A stretch of DNA of 19,192 bases, taken from NCBI GenBank assembly GCA_051646055.1, contig JBOFCM010000075.1:1-19192 (forward strand). Direction: 5' to 3'. The notes beneath the pieces were generated by a model, which was not told the DNA's origin, did no database searches, and was given only the letters and a program-made list of their open reading frames with translations. The stretch is from JAGNZR01 sp051646055 (GTDB lineage: Bacteria; Fusobacteriota; Fusobacteriia; Fusobacteriales; Fusobacteriaceae). Shown in pieces: positions 1 through 6,361 of this stretch. Made by a program: the position numbers and the translations under genes. Position 1 is the stretch's first letter; every line of letters starts with the position of its first letter.

Positions 1-591
1 GAAATAGATTACAGAGAAGATTACCATCTTCCAATTTACAAGGAGATAAATACTAAAATATGGAAGGAACTGGAACAGGGAGAGATAACTCAGTCAGAGC
101 TCAAGGTGGAGAGATTCAGAAGATTCTGCAAAGGTATGAACTTTGACTTGGATGCACATGAGTTTGCCCATAGCTATATGGAAAACCTTTCTAAATCCTC
201 CATTCTGTTTGATGAGAGTCTGGAGCTTGTAAAAGAGCTACATAAAAAATTCCAACTTTTCATAATAACAAACGGACTTACAAAGGTTCAGATGGGAAGA
301 ATCAGAAACTCAGTCATTGCACCCTATTTTAAGGATATAATCATCTCTGAAGAGGTGGGAGTTTCCAAGCCAAATCCTGAAATATTCAGACTCACTCTGA
401 AAAAAAACAGTATAGAGGACAAAGAGGGAATTCTCATGATTGGAGACAGCCTCAGTTCAGATATAAAGGGAGGGGTAAACTTCGGAATCGATACCTGCCT
501 TTATAACCCTCAGAAACATGGATTGAGCGGAGAGATAAAACCAACTTATGAGATTCAGAGTTTAAAAGAGCTACTAAAATATTTATACTAG
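1..591 (+). CDS. yjjG: YjjG-type HAD-family (pyrimidine) 5'-nucleotidase, 3' fragment
   Basis: This is the C-terminal part of a cytoplasmic haloacid dehalogenase-fold phosphatase. The reading frame is open from base 1, so the true start lies upstream; the GTG at 106 is an internal valine and not a convincing start. Seen in the sequence: HAD motif II in an IITNG stretch (about 270), motif III lysine in a SKPNPEIF stretch (about 365-390), and motif IV as GDSLSSDI (about 441-465). The motif I DxD nucleophile must lie outside the window. The helical cap between motifs I and II is partly present. The KPNPEIF/GDSLSSDI pattern is characteristic of the YjjG/YfnB group, whose members remove phosphate from pyrimidine and non-canonical nucleoside monophosphates as a house-cleaning activity. 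Substrate cannot be fixed from sequence. A lipoprotein gene follows after 19 bases on the same strand, so the two may be co-transcribed. Confidence 0.85.
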   Translation, partial: EIDYREDYHLPIYKEINTKIWKELEQGEITQSELKVERFRRFCKGMNFDLDAHEFAHSYMENLSKSSILFDESLELVKELHKKFQLFIITNGLTKVQMGRIRNSVIAPYFKDIIISEEVGVSKPNPEIFRLTLKKNSIEDKEGILMIGDSLSSDIKGGVNFGIDTCLYNPQKHGLSGEIKPTYEIQSLKELLKYLY

Positions 592-610
592 TGACAAAAC
601 GGGGGGGAAG

Positions 611-2155
611 ATGAAAAAATTAATTTTAACTGCCATTACTTTTTCTGCTCTGTTTTTCTCGGGCTGCAGTGAGAAAAAAAACAAGGAGCAGAACTCTGAA
701 AAATCAGATATAAAAAAAGAGGTAAGACAGGAACTGATAATTGCCCAAGAGGGGGAGCCGAAAACTTTAGATGTCCATATGGGAAATGACGGATTTTCTC
801 TGAGAATAAACAGACAGATCTACTCCAGACTGGTAGAATCTGACAGCCAGATGAAAATATATCCGGGACTTGCCCAGTCATGGAAAAGTCTTGATGACAG
901 AACTGTCCAGTTCAAACTTAGAAAAGGGGTAAAATTCCACAACGGAGATGAGATGAAAGCCGAAGATGTGGAGTTTTCTTTCCAAAGAATGACAAAATCT
1001 CCCAGAATCAGTTTTGTACTGCCTCCCATTGAGAGAATAGATATAGTGGATGACTATACAATAAACATGGTCACTAAAACTCCCTTCGGACCTCTGCTGA
1101 CACATCTTTCTCATCCTGCTCTGGGAATTGTAAGTAAGAGACACCTTACAGAAAATGAGGAAAATTCCCAAAAATCTCCCATCGGAACCGGTCCCTACAA
1201 ATTCTCAGAATGGAGAAGCGGAGATAGGGTTATCCTGGAAAGAAATGATAATTATTTCTTGGAACCTCCAAAATTCAAAACCATGGTTTTCAGAAATATT
1301 CCCGAAGCCAGCAGCAGAACCATTGCACTGGAAACAGGGGAGGTAGATATAGCCCTGGGAATAAGTTCTGTGGACGAAGATAGTATCCGAAACAATCCTA
1401 ATCTAGAACTCCTCAGGAAGCCCTCTATCTCACTCACTTATCTGGGATTCAACACAGAGAAGGCTCCTTTTAACGATGTGAGAGTGAGAAAAGCTATAAA
1501 TTATGCAGTAGATAAACAGAGTATAATAGATGTAGTTCTGTCAGGAGGGGGAAATATCGCCACTTCTCCCATAGCTCCAGGAGTTTTCGGTTTCACAGGT
1601 AAGACGAAGGCCTACGAATACAATCTGGAAAAAGCCCAAGAGCTCCTAAGGGAAGCAGGACTACAAAACGGATTCACAACCTCTATCAATATTATGGCAG
1701 GAGAAGCTGAAAAGCAGACAGCCCAAATAATTCAGTCAGATCTGAAAAAAATAGGAATCCAGGCTGAAATTTTGGTAACAGAGAGCGGTGCCTACTGGAA
1801 TCTTACATCCAAGGGGGAGCATGAGATGTTTCTAGGCGGATGGGGAAGTGTGACGGGAGATGCCGATTACGGACTCTATCCCATGTACCACTCCAAGGCG
1901 GCAGGTGCTCCTGGAAACCGGAGTTTTTACCATAATGAAAAGGTAGATGAGCTCCTAGAGAGAGCCAGAACCGCAACAGATCAGGAAGAAAGGAAAAAAC
2001 TCTATGAAGAGATTCAGCTGATTATCCTAAAAGATGTTCCCAATGTCTTGCTCCATTACAGGGCTTTAGCCGTGGGAATCCAGAAAGATATAGGAGGATT
2101 TAACCTTTATCCTATTCCTCTCCATGATTTTTACCCTGTTTACATAAAACCATAA
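611..2155 (+). CDS. ABC transporter substrate-binding lipoprotein, family 5 (peptide/oligopeptide type)
   Basis: A 514-residue solute-binding protein of the DppA/OppA (SBP_bac_5) family, expected to sit lipid-anchored in the periplasm and deliver peptides to an ABC permease. Seen: a lipoprotein signal peptide with a basic start (MKK), a hydrophobic core and an FSGC lipobox, making C19 the lipidation site. A charged linker rich in Lys and Glu follows. The mature start (GEPKTLDVHMGND) and the later TVQFKLRKGVKFHNGDEMKAEDVEFSF stretch region (about residues 95-120) are typical of the family, as is the KAINYAVDK segment (about residue 293-301). Length is normal. No permease or ATPase gene is adjacent on either side, so it is an orphan binding protein or serves a transporter encoded elsewhere. 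The Shine-Dalgarno is a run of seven G (601-607) only three bases from the ATG. Peptide versus other ligands (for example glutathione or nickel) cannot be told. Confidence 0.9.
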   Translation: MKKLILTAITFSALFFSGCSEKKNKEQNSEKSDIKKEVRQELIIAQEGEPKTLDVHMGNDGFSLRINRQIYSRLVESDSQMKIYPGLAQSWKSLDDRTVQFKLRKGVKFHNGDEMKAEDVEFSFQRMTKSPRISFVLPPIERIDIVDDYTINMVTKTPFGPLLTHLSHPALGIVSKRHLTENEENSQKSPIGTGPYKFSEWRSGDRVILERNDNYFLEPPKFKTMVFRNIPEASSRTIALETGEVDIALGISSVDEDSIRNNPNLELLRKPSISLTYLGFNTEKAPFNDVRVRKAINYAVDKQSIIDVVLSGGGNIATSPIAPGVFGFTGKTKAYEYNLEKAQELLREAGLQNGFTTSINIMAGEAEKQTAQIIQSDLKKIGIQAEILVTESGAYWNLTSKGEHEMFLGGWGSVTGDADYGLYPMYHSKAAGAPGNRSFYHNEKVDELLERARTATDQEERKKLYEEIQLIILKDVPNVLLHYRALAVGIQKDIGGFNLYPIPLHDFYPVYIKP

Positions 2156-2171
2156 TCTAATAGGTTAAATT

Positions 2172-2191
2172 TTATCATTTTTTATCAATTG
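2172..2191 (+). promoter_or_regulatory. Putative DeoR-family operator (two 10-bp direct repeats)
   Basis: The site reads as two tandem 10-bp units, TTATCATTTT and TTATCAATTG. It matches 18 of 20 bases of a site on the opposite strand at 3119-3138 in front of the next gene. It overlaps the predicted -35 element at 2189-2194, a position suited to autorepression by the DeoR-family protein encoded just downstream. Sequence identity is direct; binding by this regulator is inferred. Confidence 0.55.
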
Positions 2192-2217
2192 TATCTTTTC
2201 TTTTTTTGTGTTATATT
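2189..2217 (+). promoter_or_regulatory. Promoter of the DeoR-family regulator gene
   Basis: A -35 element TTGTAT (2189-2194, 4 of 6 consensus bases) and a -10 element TATATT (2212-2217, 5 of 6) are separated by 17 bases. The start of transcription would be near 2224, giving a short leader before the AGGAG ribosome binding site (2247-2251). Confidence 0.55.
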
Positions 2218-2256
2218 GATAATAAATGAGAATAAAAAATTAAGACAGGAGATCAC

Positions 2257-3021
2257 ATGTTTATAGAGGAACGTCATAAAAAAATTTTAGAAATTTTGGA
2301 TGAGAATGGGAAAGTATTGGTAAAAGATCTGAGTAAAAAGTTTGAGATAAGTGAAAGTATGATCAGAAAAGATCTGCAAGTTCTAGAGAAAATGAAGCTT
2401 CTTCAGCGGACATACGGGGGAGCCATAAAATTAAAGTTGTCTTTTATTAAGCCTGAAAGTTTCAGCAGCCGTATTACTAAAGATGCTGAACTGAAGGAAA
2501 TTATCGCTAAAAAGGCTTTTGATTTGGTCCAGGATAATGAAGTTATCTTTTTAGATGCTTCTACAACCTCTTATATGATAGCCAAGCTGGTAATAGAAGG
2601 CAATAAATCAATTACGGTGATAACAAATATGCTTGAGATATCATCTCTTATTCCTATGGATTCAAAAATAAAATTTATTTTTGTAGGAGGAGATTTCAAT
2701 CCGATAGTCGGTGGAAGTATCGGCTCCTATTCAATAGAACAGATTAAGAAATATCGTTGCAATAAAGCTTTTATAGGTTGCAATGGAATTACTCTTTGTG
2801 ACGGGTATGTGGGGACAGGAATTTCAGAAGAGGCTATCACTAAAAGTACCATTATGGGAATTTCTAAAGAAAGATTTCTAATAACTTCTAATGAAAAATT
2901 TGAAACCATCTCAAACTTTATTTTTTCTAACTTAATCGATTTTGATGGGCTCATTACTGAAGCCAGGCCTGATAAAAACATACTTAAGCTGCTTGAAGAG
3001 TATAATATAAATTTAATATAA
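2257..3021 (+). CDS. DeoR/GlpR-family transcriptional regulator
   Basis: A 254-residue cytoplasmic DNA-binding protein of normal family length. Residues about 1-57 form the DeoR winged helix-turn-helix: it opens with the family-typical EERHKKILEIL, has the recognition helix in SESMIRKDLQVLE, and closes with the hallmark RTYGGA. Residues about 75-235 form the ribose-5-phosphate-isomerase-like effector domain, with DASTTSYMIAKLV and VITNMLEI segments near the phosphate-binding pocket. Such regulators usually repress sugar or sugar-acid genes and release DNA when a phosphorylated sugar binds; the inducer here is unknown. It has its own promoter and terminator. A pair of direct repeats upstream is repeated in front of the following exported hydrolase gene, suggesting autoregulation and control of that gene. 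Start chosen at ATG 2257 because AGGAG lies five bases upstream. Confidence 0.92.
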   Translation: MFIEERHKKILEILDENGKVLVKDLSKKFEISESMIRKDLQVLEKMKLLQRTYGGAIKLKLSFIKPESFSSRITKDAELKEIIAKKAFDLVQDNEVIFLDASTTSYMIAKLVIEGNKSITVITNMLEISSLIPMDSKIKFIFVGGDFNPIVGGSIGSYSIEQIKKYRCNKAFIGCNGITLCDGYVGTGISEEAITKSTIMGISKERFLITSNEKFETISNFIFSNLIDFDGLITEARPDKNILKLLEEYNINLI

Positions 3022-3029
3022 AAACTTTA

Positions 3030-3060
3030 AAATCCTTCCGTTTCTGGAGGGATTTTTATT
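3030..3060 (+). terminator. Rho-independent terminator after the DeoR-family gene
   Basis: A 10-bp stem (AAATCCTTCC, 3030-3039, with GGAGGGATTT, 3046-3055, one G-T pair) closes on a six-base loop and runs into TTATT. It lies nine bases after the stop codon and separates the regulator from the next transcription unit. Confidence 0.85.
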
Positions 3061-3076
3061 TATTCTCATTTTGTTG

Positions 3077-3105
3077 TTGACAAGAATCAAAATAAGATGT
3101 ATTAT
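3077..3105 (+). promoter_or_regulatory. Strong sigma-70-type promoter for the exported MBL-fold gene
   Basis: A perfect -35 TTGACA (3077-3082) and a -10 TATTAT (3100-3105, 5 of 6) are separated by exactly 17 bases. Transcription would begin near 3112, leaving a leader of about 120 bases that contains the operator-like repeats and a small hairpin. Confidence 0.75.
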
Positions 3106-3118
3106 ATCAATGTGATCG

Positions 3119-3148
3119 CAATTGGTAACAAATGATAACGAAGGATAA
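3119..3148 (-). promoter_or_regulatory. Putative DeoR-family operator (three 10-bp direct repeats)
   Basis: Read on the minus strand, the site is TTATCCTTCG, TTATCATTTG and TTACCAATTG: three head-to-tail 10-bp units. The last two match the site at 2172-2191 at 18 of 20 bases. It sits just downstream of the predicted start of transcription, where a bound repressor would block initiation or early elongation. Binding by the neighbouring DeoR-family protein is inferred. Confidence 0.55.
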
Positions 3149-3194
3149 TACAAAGTCTACTGGAATTAAAAAATATATACTTTAAAAACAAAAT

Positions 3195-3212
3195 AGTACC
3201 TATGGAGGTACT
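3195..3212 (+). promoter_or_regulatory. 5' leader hairpin just upstream of the ribosome binding site
   Basis: AGTACC (3195-3200) and GGTACT (3207-3212) form a perfect 6-bp stem with loop TATGGA. It ends only a few bases before the AGGAGGAG ribosome binding site near 3217-3224. It is not followed by a T run, so it is not a terminator. A role in translation or mRNA stability is possible but unproven. Confidence 0.35.
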
Positions 3213-3230
3213 GAATAGGAGGAGATTCAC

Positions 3231-4175
3231 ATGAATAAAATATTTAAAAGATCGCTAATGATGGGAATTTTAATTTTGGCAGGAAGTTCACAGCTGTTAA
3301 GTGCTGAGGTAAAGGGGACAGATACTGAGATACAACTTTTAAGAAATGCCACAATGAGAATAAAATACAACGGGAAAACAATTTTAACAGATCCATTATT
3401 GGCTCCAAAAAATTCTTATTATGGATATTTGAAGGAGAATAAAAATAGATTGGTCAGCCCGACTTCAGAATTGCCTGTATCTGCTGAAGAGGCGATTAAA
3501 GATGTGAATGCAGTGCTAGTTTCCCATACCCATATTCCTGAAAATGGAAAACTGGACTTTGCTTATTCTGACCATTTTGATGAAAAAGCTGTCGAAGTTC
3601 TTAGCAAAGATATTCCCCTCCTTGTTCAACCTTTTGATACAAAGGGCTTAAAAGCATTGGGGTTTAAAAACATAACTTCTGTAGAAGATAAAATTAATTG
3701 GGAAGGAATCTCCATAGAGAGATTTGGAGTTAAGCATATCGACATAGATTCCTTACTTCCAGTCGTGGGAGAAGTTTCAGGATATGTTTTAAAAGCAGAG
3801 GACAACTCTACTATTTTTTGGACTGGAGACACAGTTTTAACAGAGGATTTAAAAAAACGTATAAAGGAAGTTAACCCAGATATAATAATTATTCATCCTG
3901 CAAAAGCTCAGGTCCCTCTTTCATCTGAAGACAAAAAAATGTTTGGAAGTATGGGAATGCCTATTGAGGATAATATAGATAAATATACTTTATTACTGGG
4001 AGCTGAAGAGGCAATAGAGATAGCAAAACTAGCCCCAAAGGCTAAAGTTATCGCAGTACATATGGAGAGTACTGATCACAGTACAGTTACTAGAACAGAT
4101 TTAAAAGAAAAAATTAAAAAATCTGGAGTTACCAATATAATTATTCCTGAAAATGGAGAAGTTTTAAAGTTTTAA
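3231..4175 (+). CDS. Exported UlaG-like metallo-beta-lactamase-fold hydrolase
   Basis: A 314-residue protein with an N-terminal signal peptide (KIFKRS, then a hydrophobic core, cleavage likely after LSA at residue 25), so it should act in the periplasm. The rest resembles the beta-lactamase superfamily domain 2 (UlaG-like) fold: LRNATMRIKYNGKTILTDP (residues about 37-55), a metal-binding H99-T-H101, then D114-H115, H169, the WTGD loop (D200), and AVHME (H277). These supply the usual two-metal ligands. In the canonical HxHxDH motif only one residue separates the second His from Asp; here there are twelve. UlaG itself is a cytoplasmic ascorbate-6-phosphate lactonase; many relatives have unknown substrates, so none is assigned. 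It is probably a single-gene unit controlled by the upstream DeoR-family protein and ends at a strong hairpin. Confidence 0.85.
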   Translation: MNKIFKRSLMMGILILAGSSQLLSAEVKGTDTEIQLLRNATMRIKYNGKTILTDPLLAPKNSYYGYLKENKNRLVSPTSELPVSAEEAIKDVNAVLVSHTHIPENGKLDFAYSDHFDEKAVEVLSKDIPLLVQPFDTKGLKALGFKNITSVEDKINWEGISIERFGVKHIDIDSLLPVVGEVSGYVLKAEDNSTIFWTGDTVLTEDLKKRIKEVNPDIIIIHPAKAQVPLSSEDKKMFGSMGMPIEDNIDKYTLLLGAEEAIEIAKLAPKAKVIAVHMESTDHSTVTRTDLKEKIKKSGVTNIIIPENGEVLKF

Positions 4176-4188
4176 TAACATCCAAAAC

Positions 4189-4230
4189 AAATATCCCGGA
4201 ACTGAAGTTAAAATCAGTTCCGGGATATTT
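4189..4230. terminator. Bidirectional terminator between convergent genes
   Basis: A perfect 17-bp stem (AAATATCCCGGAACTGA, 4189-4205, pairing with 4214-4230) has an eight-base loop. The A-rich left and T-rich right edges allow it to terminate both the hydrolase gene (+) and the beta-barrel gene (-), whose stop is only eight bases away. Confidence 0.93.
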
Positions 4231-4238
4231 ATTTTCTA

Positions 4239-5546
4239 TTAGAAATAGTATCTAAGACCCAGCCTGTATACCATTTCAAATTCCCATTGTCTTGAAGGAG
4301 CAATCTGTCCCTGTCCTGTTCCCCCTCCAGTTCCAGTTCCTCCACCAGCATTCTTTTTGTAGTAAACAGCAAATATTTCTGGTCTCAAGCTCCATCCTTC
4401 TGCAAAATTCCACTCATTTTTAAATCCTAATCTATATGCGGATTCGTTGTGGAAATCGTTGGATTTTCCTCCAGATTTTGTTGTTACTTCTGGAATCCAG
4501 AAAGCCCACATATACAGCTCAGAGAAAAGTTTTCTGCTGTTATAGAGTCTGTATTCTGCCTTTCCTATTCCCAGCCAATCCATCTCTTCCTGAGAGTAGC
4601 TTCCAGTATAGTTGGCATTTACAGCTGAAAGGGATAATCTGAAATCTCTATTCACTCTGTATGCCATTCCAGATTCCAATCTGTGAGCATAACCTGATTC
4701 AGAACTTACCCCTGTATATTTTGGATAATTTGTAGGAGGTGCAGGTATATTTTTAGGCTTATTTCCACCACCAGATCCGCTTCCTGACCCAGTTCCACTA
4801 CCTGAACCTGAACCGCTTCCAGTTCCTCCTCCGGTTCCACCGGCATTTCCAGATCCCTGAACCTGCTTAGAAGACAGATCTGCATCAACATATGCCATGT
4901 ATCCTCTCAGGAACCAGCTCCATTTGTCATTGAATGTATATGACATTCTAGGAATAAATCTCCACTCTGTTCTCTTCTCCAGAGATCCGTTTGGAGATGC
5001 CCATACCCATCTTTCCTGAGATGAGTCCCATGAAGCTTTATTTATATAATCTCCCGTGTCAAATTCCTGATGTCTGACTCCGAATTTATAGTTGATAAAG
5101 AATCTTCCCTTTTCATATATATTTCCGGCATAAATTTCATAGGATTCTCTGTTATCCTGCTTATCCGAGGCTCTGTTATACTGATATCTCTGCCCTAATT
5201 TTCCGTCTATATAGAAATTTGATCCTTTAATCGGATTTATCTCATACTTTATATATGGTTCTGCAAAACTTTTTGCCTTTACCTTATTTTCAAAATCATA
5301 GACATCTACTCCCACCTCAGCAAAACCACCGAGACCAAGCTCCTGGGATTCATTTATGAAATCGTAGGTATCTACTTTTTCAAATTTCATCCCTCCTCTT
5401 TTTCTATTTTTAAAACTGAAATTATTCTCCTGCTCCCCAACATTTGCAATAATCTCATCTGAAACAGTATCTTCAATTTTTTCCTCCGCTCTAGCCAATG
5501 AACCCAGTGAAATCAAACATAATGCCAACATCATTTTTCTTTTCAT
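4239..5546 (-). CDS. Outer-membrane beta-barrel protein with Gly/Ser-rich loops
   Basis: A 435-residue protein with a clear Sec signal peptide (MKRK, hydrophobic core, cleavage after ARA at about residue 20). A charged N-terminal stretch to about residue 70 is followed by alternating hydrophobic/aromatic strands typical of a beta-barrel, ending in RLGLRYYF with the C-terminal aromatic residue recognised by the barrel assembly machinery. It is clearly homologous to the 333-residue barrel at 7739-8740: for example AKSFAEPYIKYEI and FIPRMSYTFNDKWSWFLRGYM have counterparts in SKNFWEPYTEVTV and LYPKMDYKFNKNWMIYTRGFY. Two unusual low-complexity inserts lie between strands: residues 231-261 (almost only Gly, Ser, Thr) and 401-414 (Gly/Thr/Gln). 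They are probably flexible loops. It is transcribed divergently from the response regulator gene. Porin versus adhesin role is unknown. Signal: GGGGAG lies about 12 bases before the ATG. Confidence 0.85.
   Translation of the reverse strand: MKRKMMLALCLISLGSLARAEEKIEDTVSDEIIANVGEQENNFSFKNRKRGGMKFEKVDTYDFINESQELGLGGFAEVGVDVYDFENKVKAKSFAEPYIKYEINPIKGSNFYIDGKLGQRYQYNRASDKQDNRESYEIYAGNIYEKGRFFINYKFGVRHQEFDTGDYINKASWDSSQERWVWASPNGSLEKRTEWRFIPRMSYTFNDKWSWFLRGYMAYVDADLSSKQVQGSGNAGGTGGGTGSGSGSGSGTGSGSGSGGGNKPKNIPAPPTNYPKYTGVSSESGYAHRLESGMAYRVNRDFRLSLSAVNANYTGSYSQEEMDWLGIGKAEYRLYNSRKLFSELYMWAFWIPEVTTKSGGKSNDFHNESAYRLGFKNEWNFAEGWSLRPEIFAVYYKKNAGGGTGTGGGTGQGQIAPSRQWEFEMVYRLGLRYYF
4764..4856 (-). repeat. 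Gly/Ser-coding simple-sequence tract (residues 231-261)
   Basis: Thirty-one codons encode almost only Gly with Ser and Thr, as GSGSGS-type dipeptide repeats. At DNA level this is a run of GGn/TCn-like codons with a 6-base periodicity. Such tracts can change length by slipped-strand mispairing in multiples of three without breaking the frame. A second, shorter tract covers 4305-4352. Confidence 0.8.
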
Positions 5547-5602
5547 AATTCTTTTATTTCTCCCCGTATTTTAATTTATATATATAAATATAGTTTCCTC
5601 CG

Positions 5603-5631
5603 ATTATCCCATGTTTATCTTTTAAAATCAA
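5603..5631 (-). promoter_or_regulatory. Putative promoter of the Gly/Ser-loop barrel gene
   Basis: On the minus strand TTGATT (5626-5631) and GATAAT (5603-5608, 5 of 6) are 17 bases apart. This places the start near 5596, about 50 bases before the ATG. The -35 element lies only seven bases from the -35 of the divergent response-regulator promoter. A TATATT-rich alternative -10 further downstream cannot be excluded. Confidence 0.45.
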
Positions 5632-5638
5632 TTACTTT

Positions 5639-5667
5639 TTGACGTTTTTTTCATAATCTGTTAGAAT
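5639..5667 (+). promoter_or_regulatory. Promoter of the two-component system operon
   Basis: TTGACG (5639-5644, 5 of 6) and TAGAAT (5662-5667, 5 of 6) are separated by 17 bases. Transcription would begin near 5674. The AAGGAG ribosome binding site (5689-5694) is seven bases before the start codon. Confidence 0.65.
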
Positions 5668-5701
5668 TATCTCAATATCAATATATTTAAGGAGAACATA
5701 T

Positions 5702-6361
5702 ATGAAAAATATTTTAATTATTGAGGACGAGGAAAATTTGGCACTCCTTCTACAACAGCACCTCCAAAGCGAAAATTTTCATGTGGAAAAAAGTCACTGC
5801 GGAAAAGAGGGATTAAATATTTTTTTCAGTAAAAAAATAGATCTGATACTACTAGACATAAATCTTCCGGATATTCAAGGCTGGGATATCTATAAAAAGA
5901 TAAGGGAAACCTCTCAAACTCCCATAGTCATGATGACGGCCAGGGATTCTGAAATCGACCAGCTTCAAGGATTAGAACTGGGTGCAGAAGATTATATAAC
6001 AAAGCCTTTCAGTCTCAAGGTTCTCACTCTAAAACTCAAAAAAATCCTGAAGACCTCATCATTCGCTATCTACCAGAACAGAGAGCTGACTTTTGATTTT
6101 AAAAATCTCTCACTCTCCATCAAAGATGAAAATATAGAACTCACAAAAAAACAGCTTCTTCTTCTAGAATACCTCATCAGAAACAGAGGAGTTACCATGA
6201 GTCGAGAACAGCTGCTAAACGAAATTTGGGGGTATGACTATTTTGGAGATGACAGAATTGTAGACACTCTCGTCAAGAGAGTCCGGGAACGAATGGGAGA
6301 TTATGGCAGTTTTATAAAAACTATGAGAGGAATAGGGTACTGTTTCAATGATAAAAATTAG
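5702..6361 (+). CDS. OmpR/PhoB-family response regulator
   Basis: A 219-residue cytoplasmic DNA-binding regulator. The receiver domain covers residues about 1-115: acidic pocket E8/D9/E10, phosphoacceptor D52 in LLLDINLP, switch T79 in MMTARD and K101 in ITKPF are all present, so it should be phosphorylatable. Residues about 125-219 are the OmpR-type winged helix, with ELTKKQLLLLEYL, EQLLNEIWGY, the recognition segment RIVDTLVKRVRERMG and the closing IKTMRGIGYCF. Its 3' end overlaps the histidine kinase gene by 14 bases, showing translational coupling to its cognate partner. It lies between two homologous outer-membrane barrel genes, one divergent and one downstream, which are the obvious candidate targets. 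OmpR-type regulators bind tandem direct repeats; such a repeat with 11-bp spacing is present upstream of the second barrel gene. Confidence 0.95.
   Translation: MKNILIIEDEENLALLLQQHLQSENFHVEKSHCGKEGLNIFFSKKIDLILLDINLPDIQGWDIYKKIRETSQTPIVMMTARDSEIDQLQGLELGAEDYITKPFSLKVLTLKLKKILKTSSFAIYQNRELTFDFKNLSLSIKDENIELTKKQLLLLEYLIRNRGVTMSREQLLNEIWGYDYFGDDRIVDTLVKRVRERMGDYGSFIKTMRGIGYCFNDKN

Noticed and set aside
878..1171. Antisense reading frames inside the peptide-binding protein and similar frames opposite the symporter, PelG and PelF genes.
   Set aside because: They lack ribosome binding sites and recognisable domains, and lie fully opposite well-supported genes; they are by-products of codon bias.
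3112..3230. A known riboswitch class in the leader of the MBL-fold gene.
   Set aside because: No conserved core of a class I can recognise (for example TPP, SAM, purine, FMN or cobalamin) is present; only a small hairpin and the operator repeats were found.
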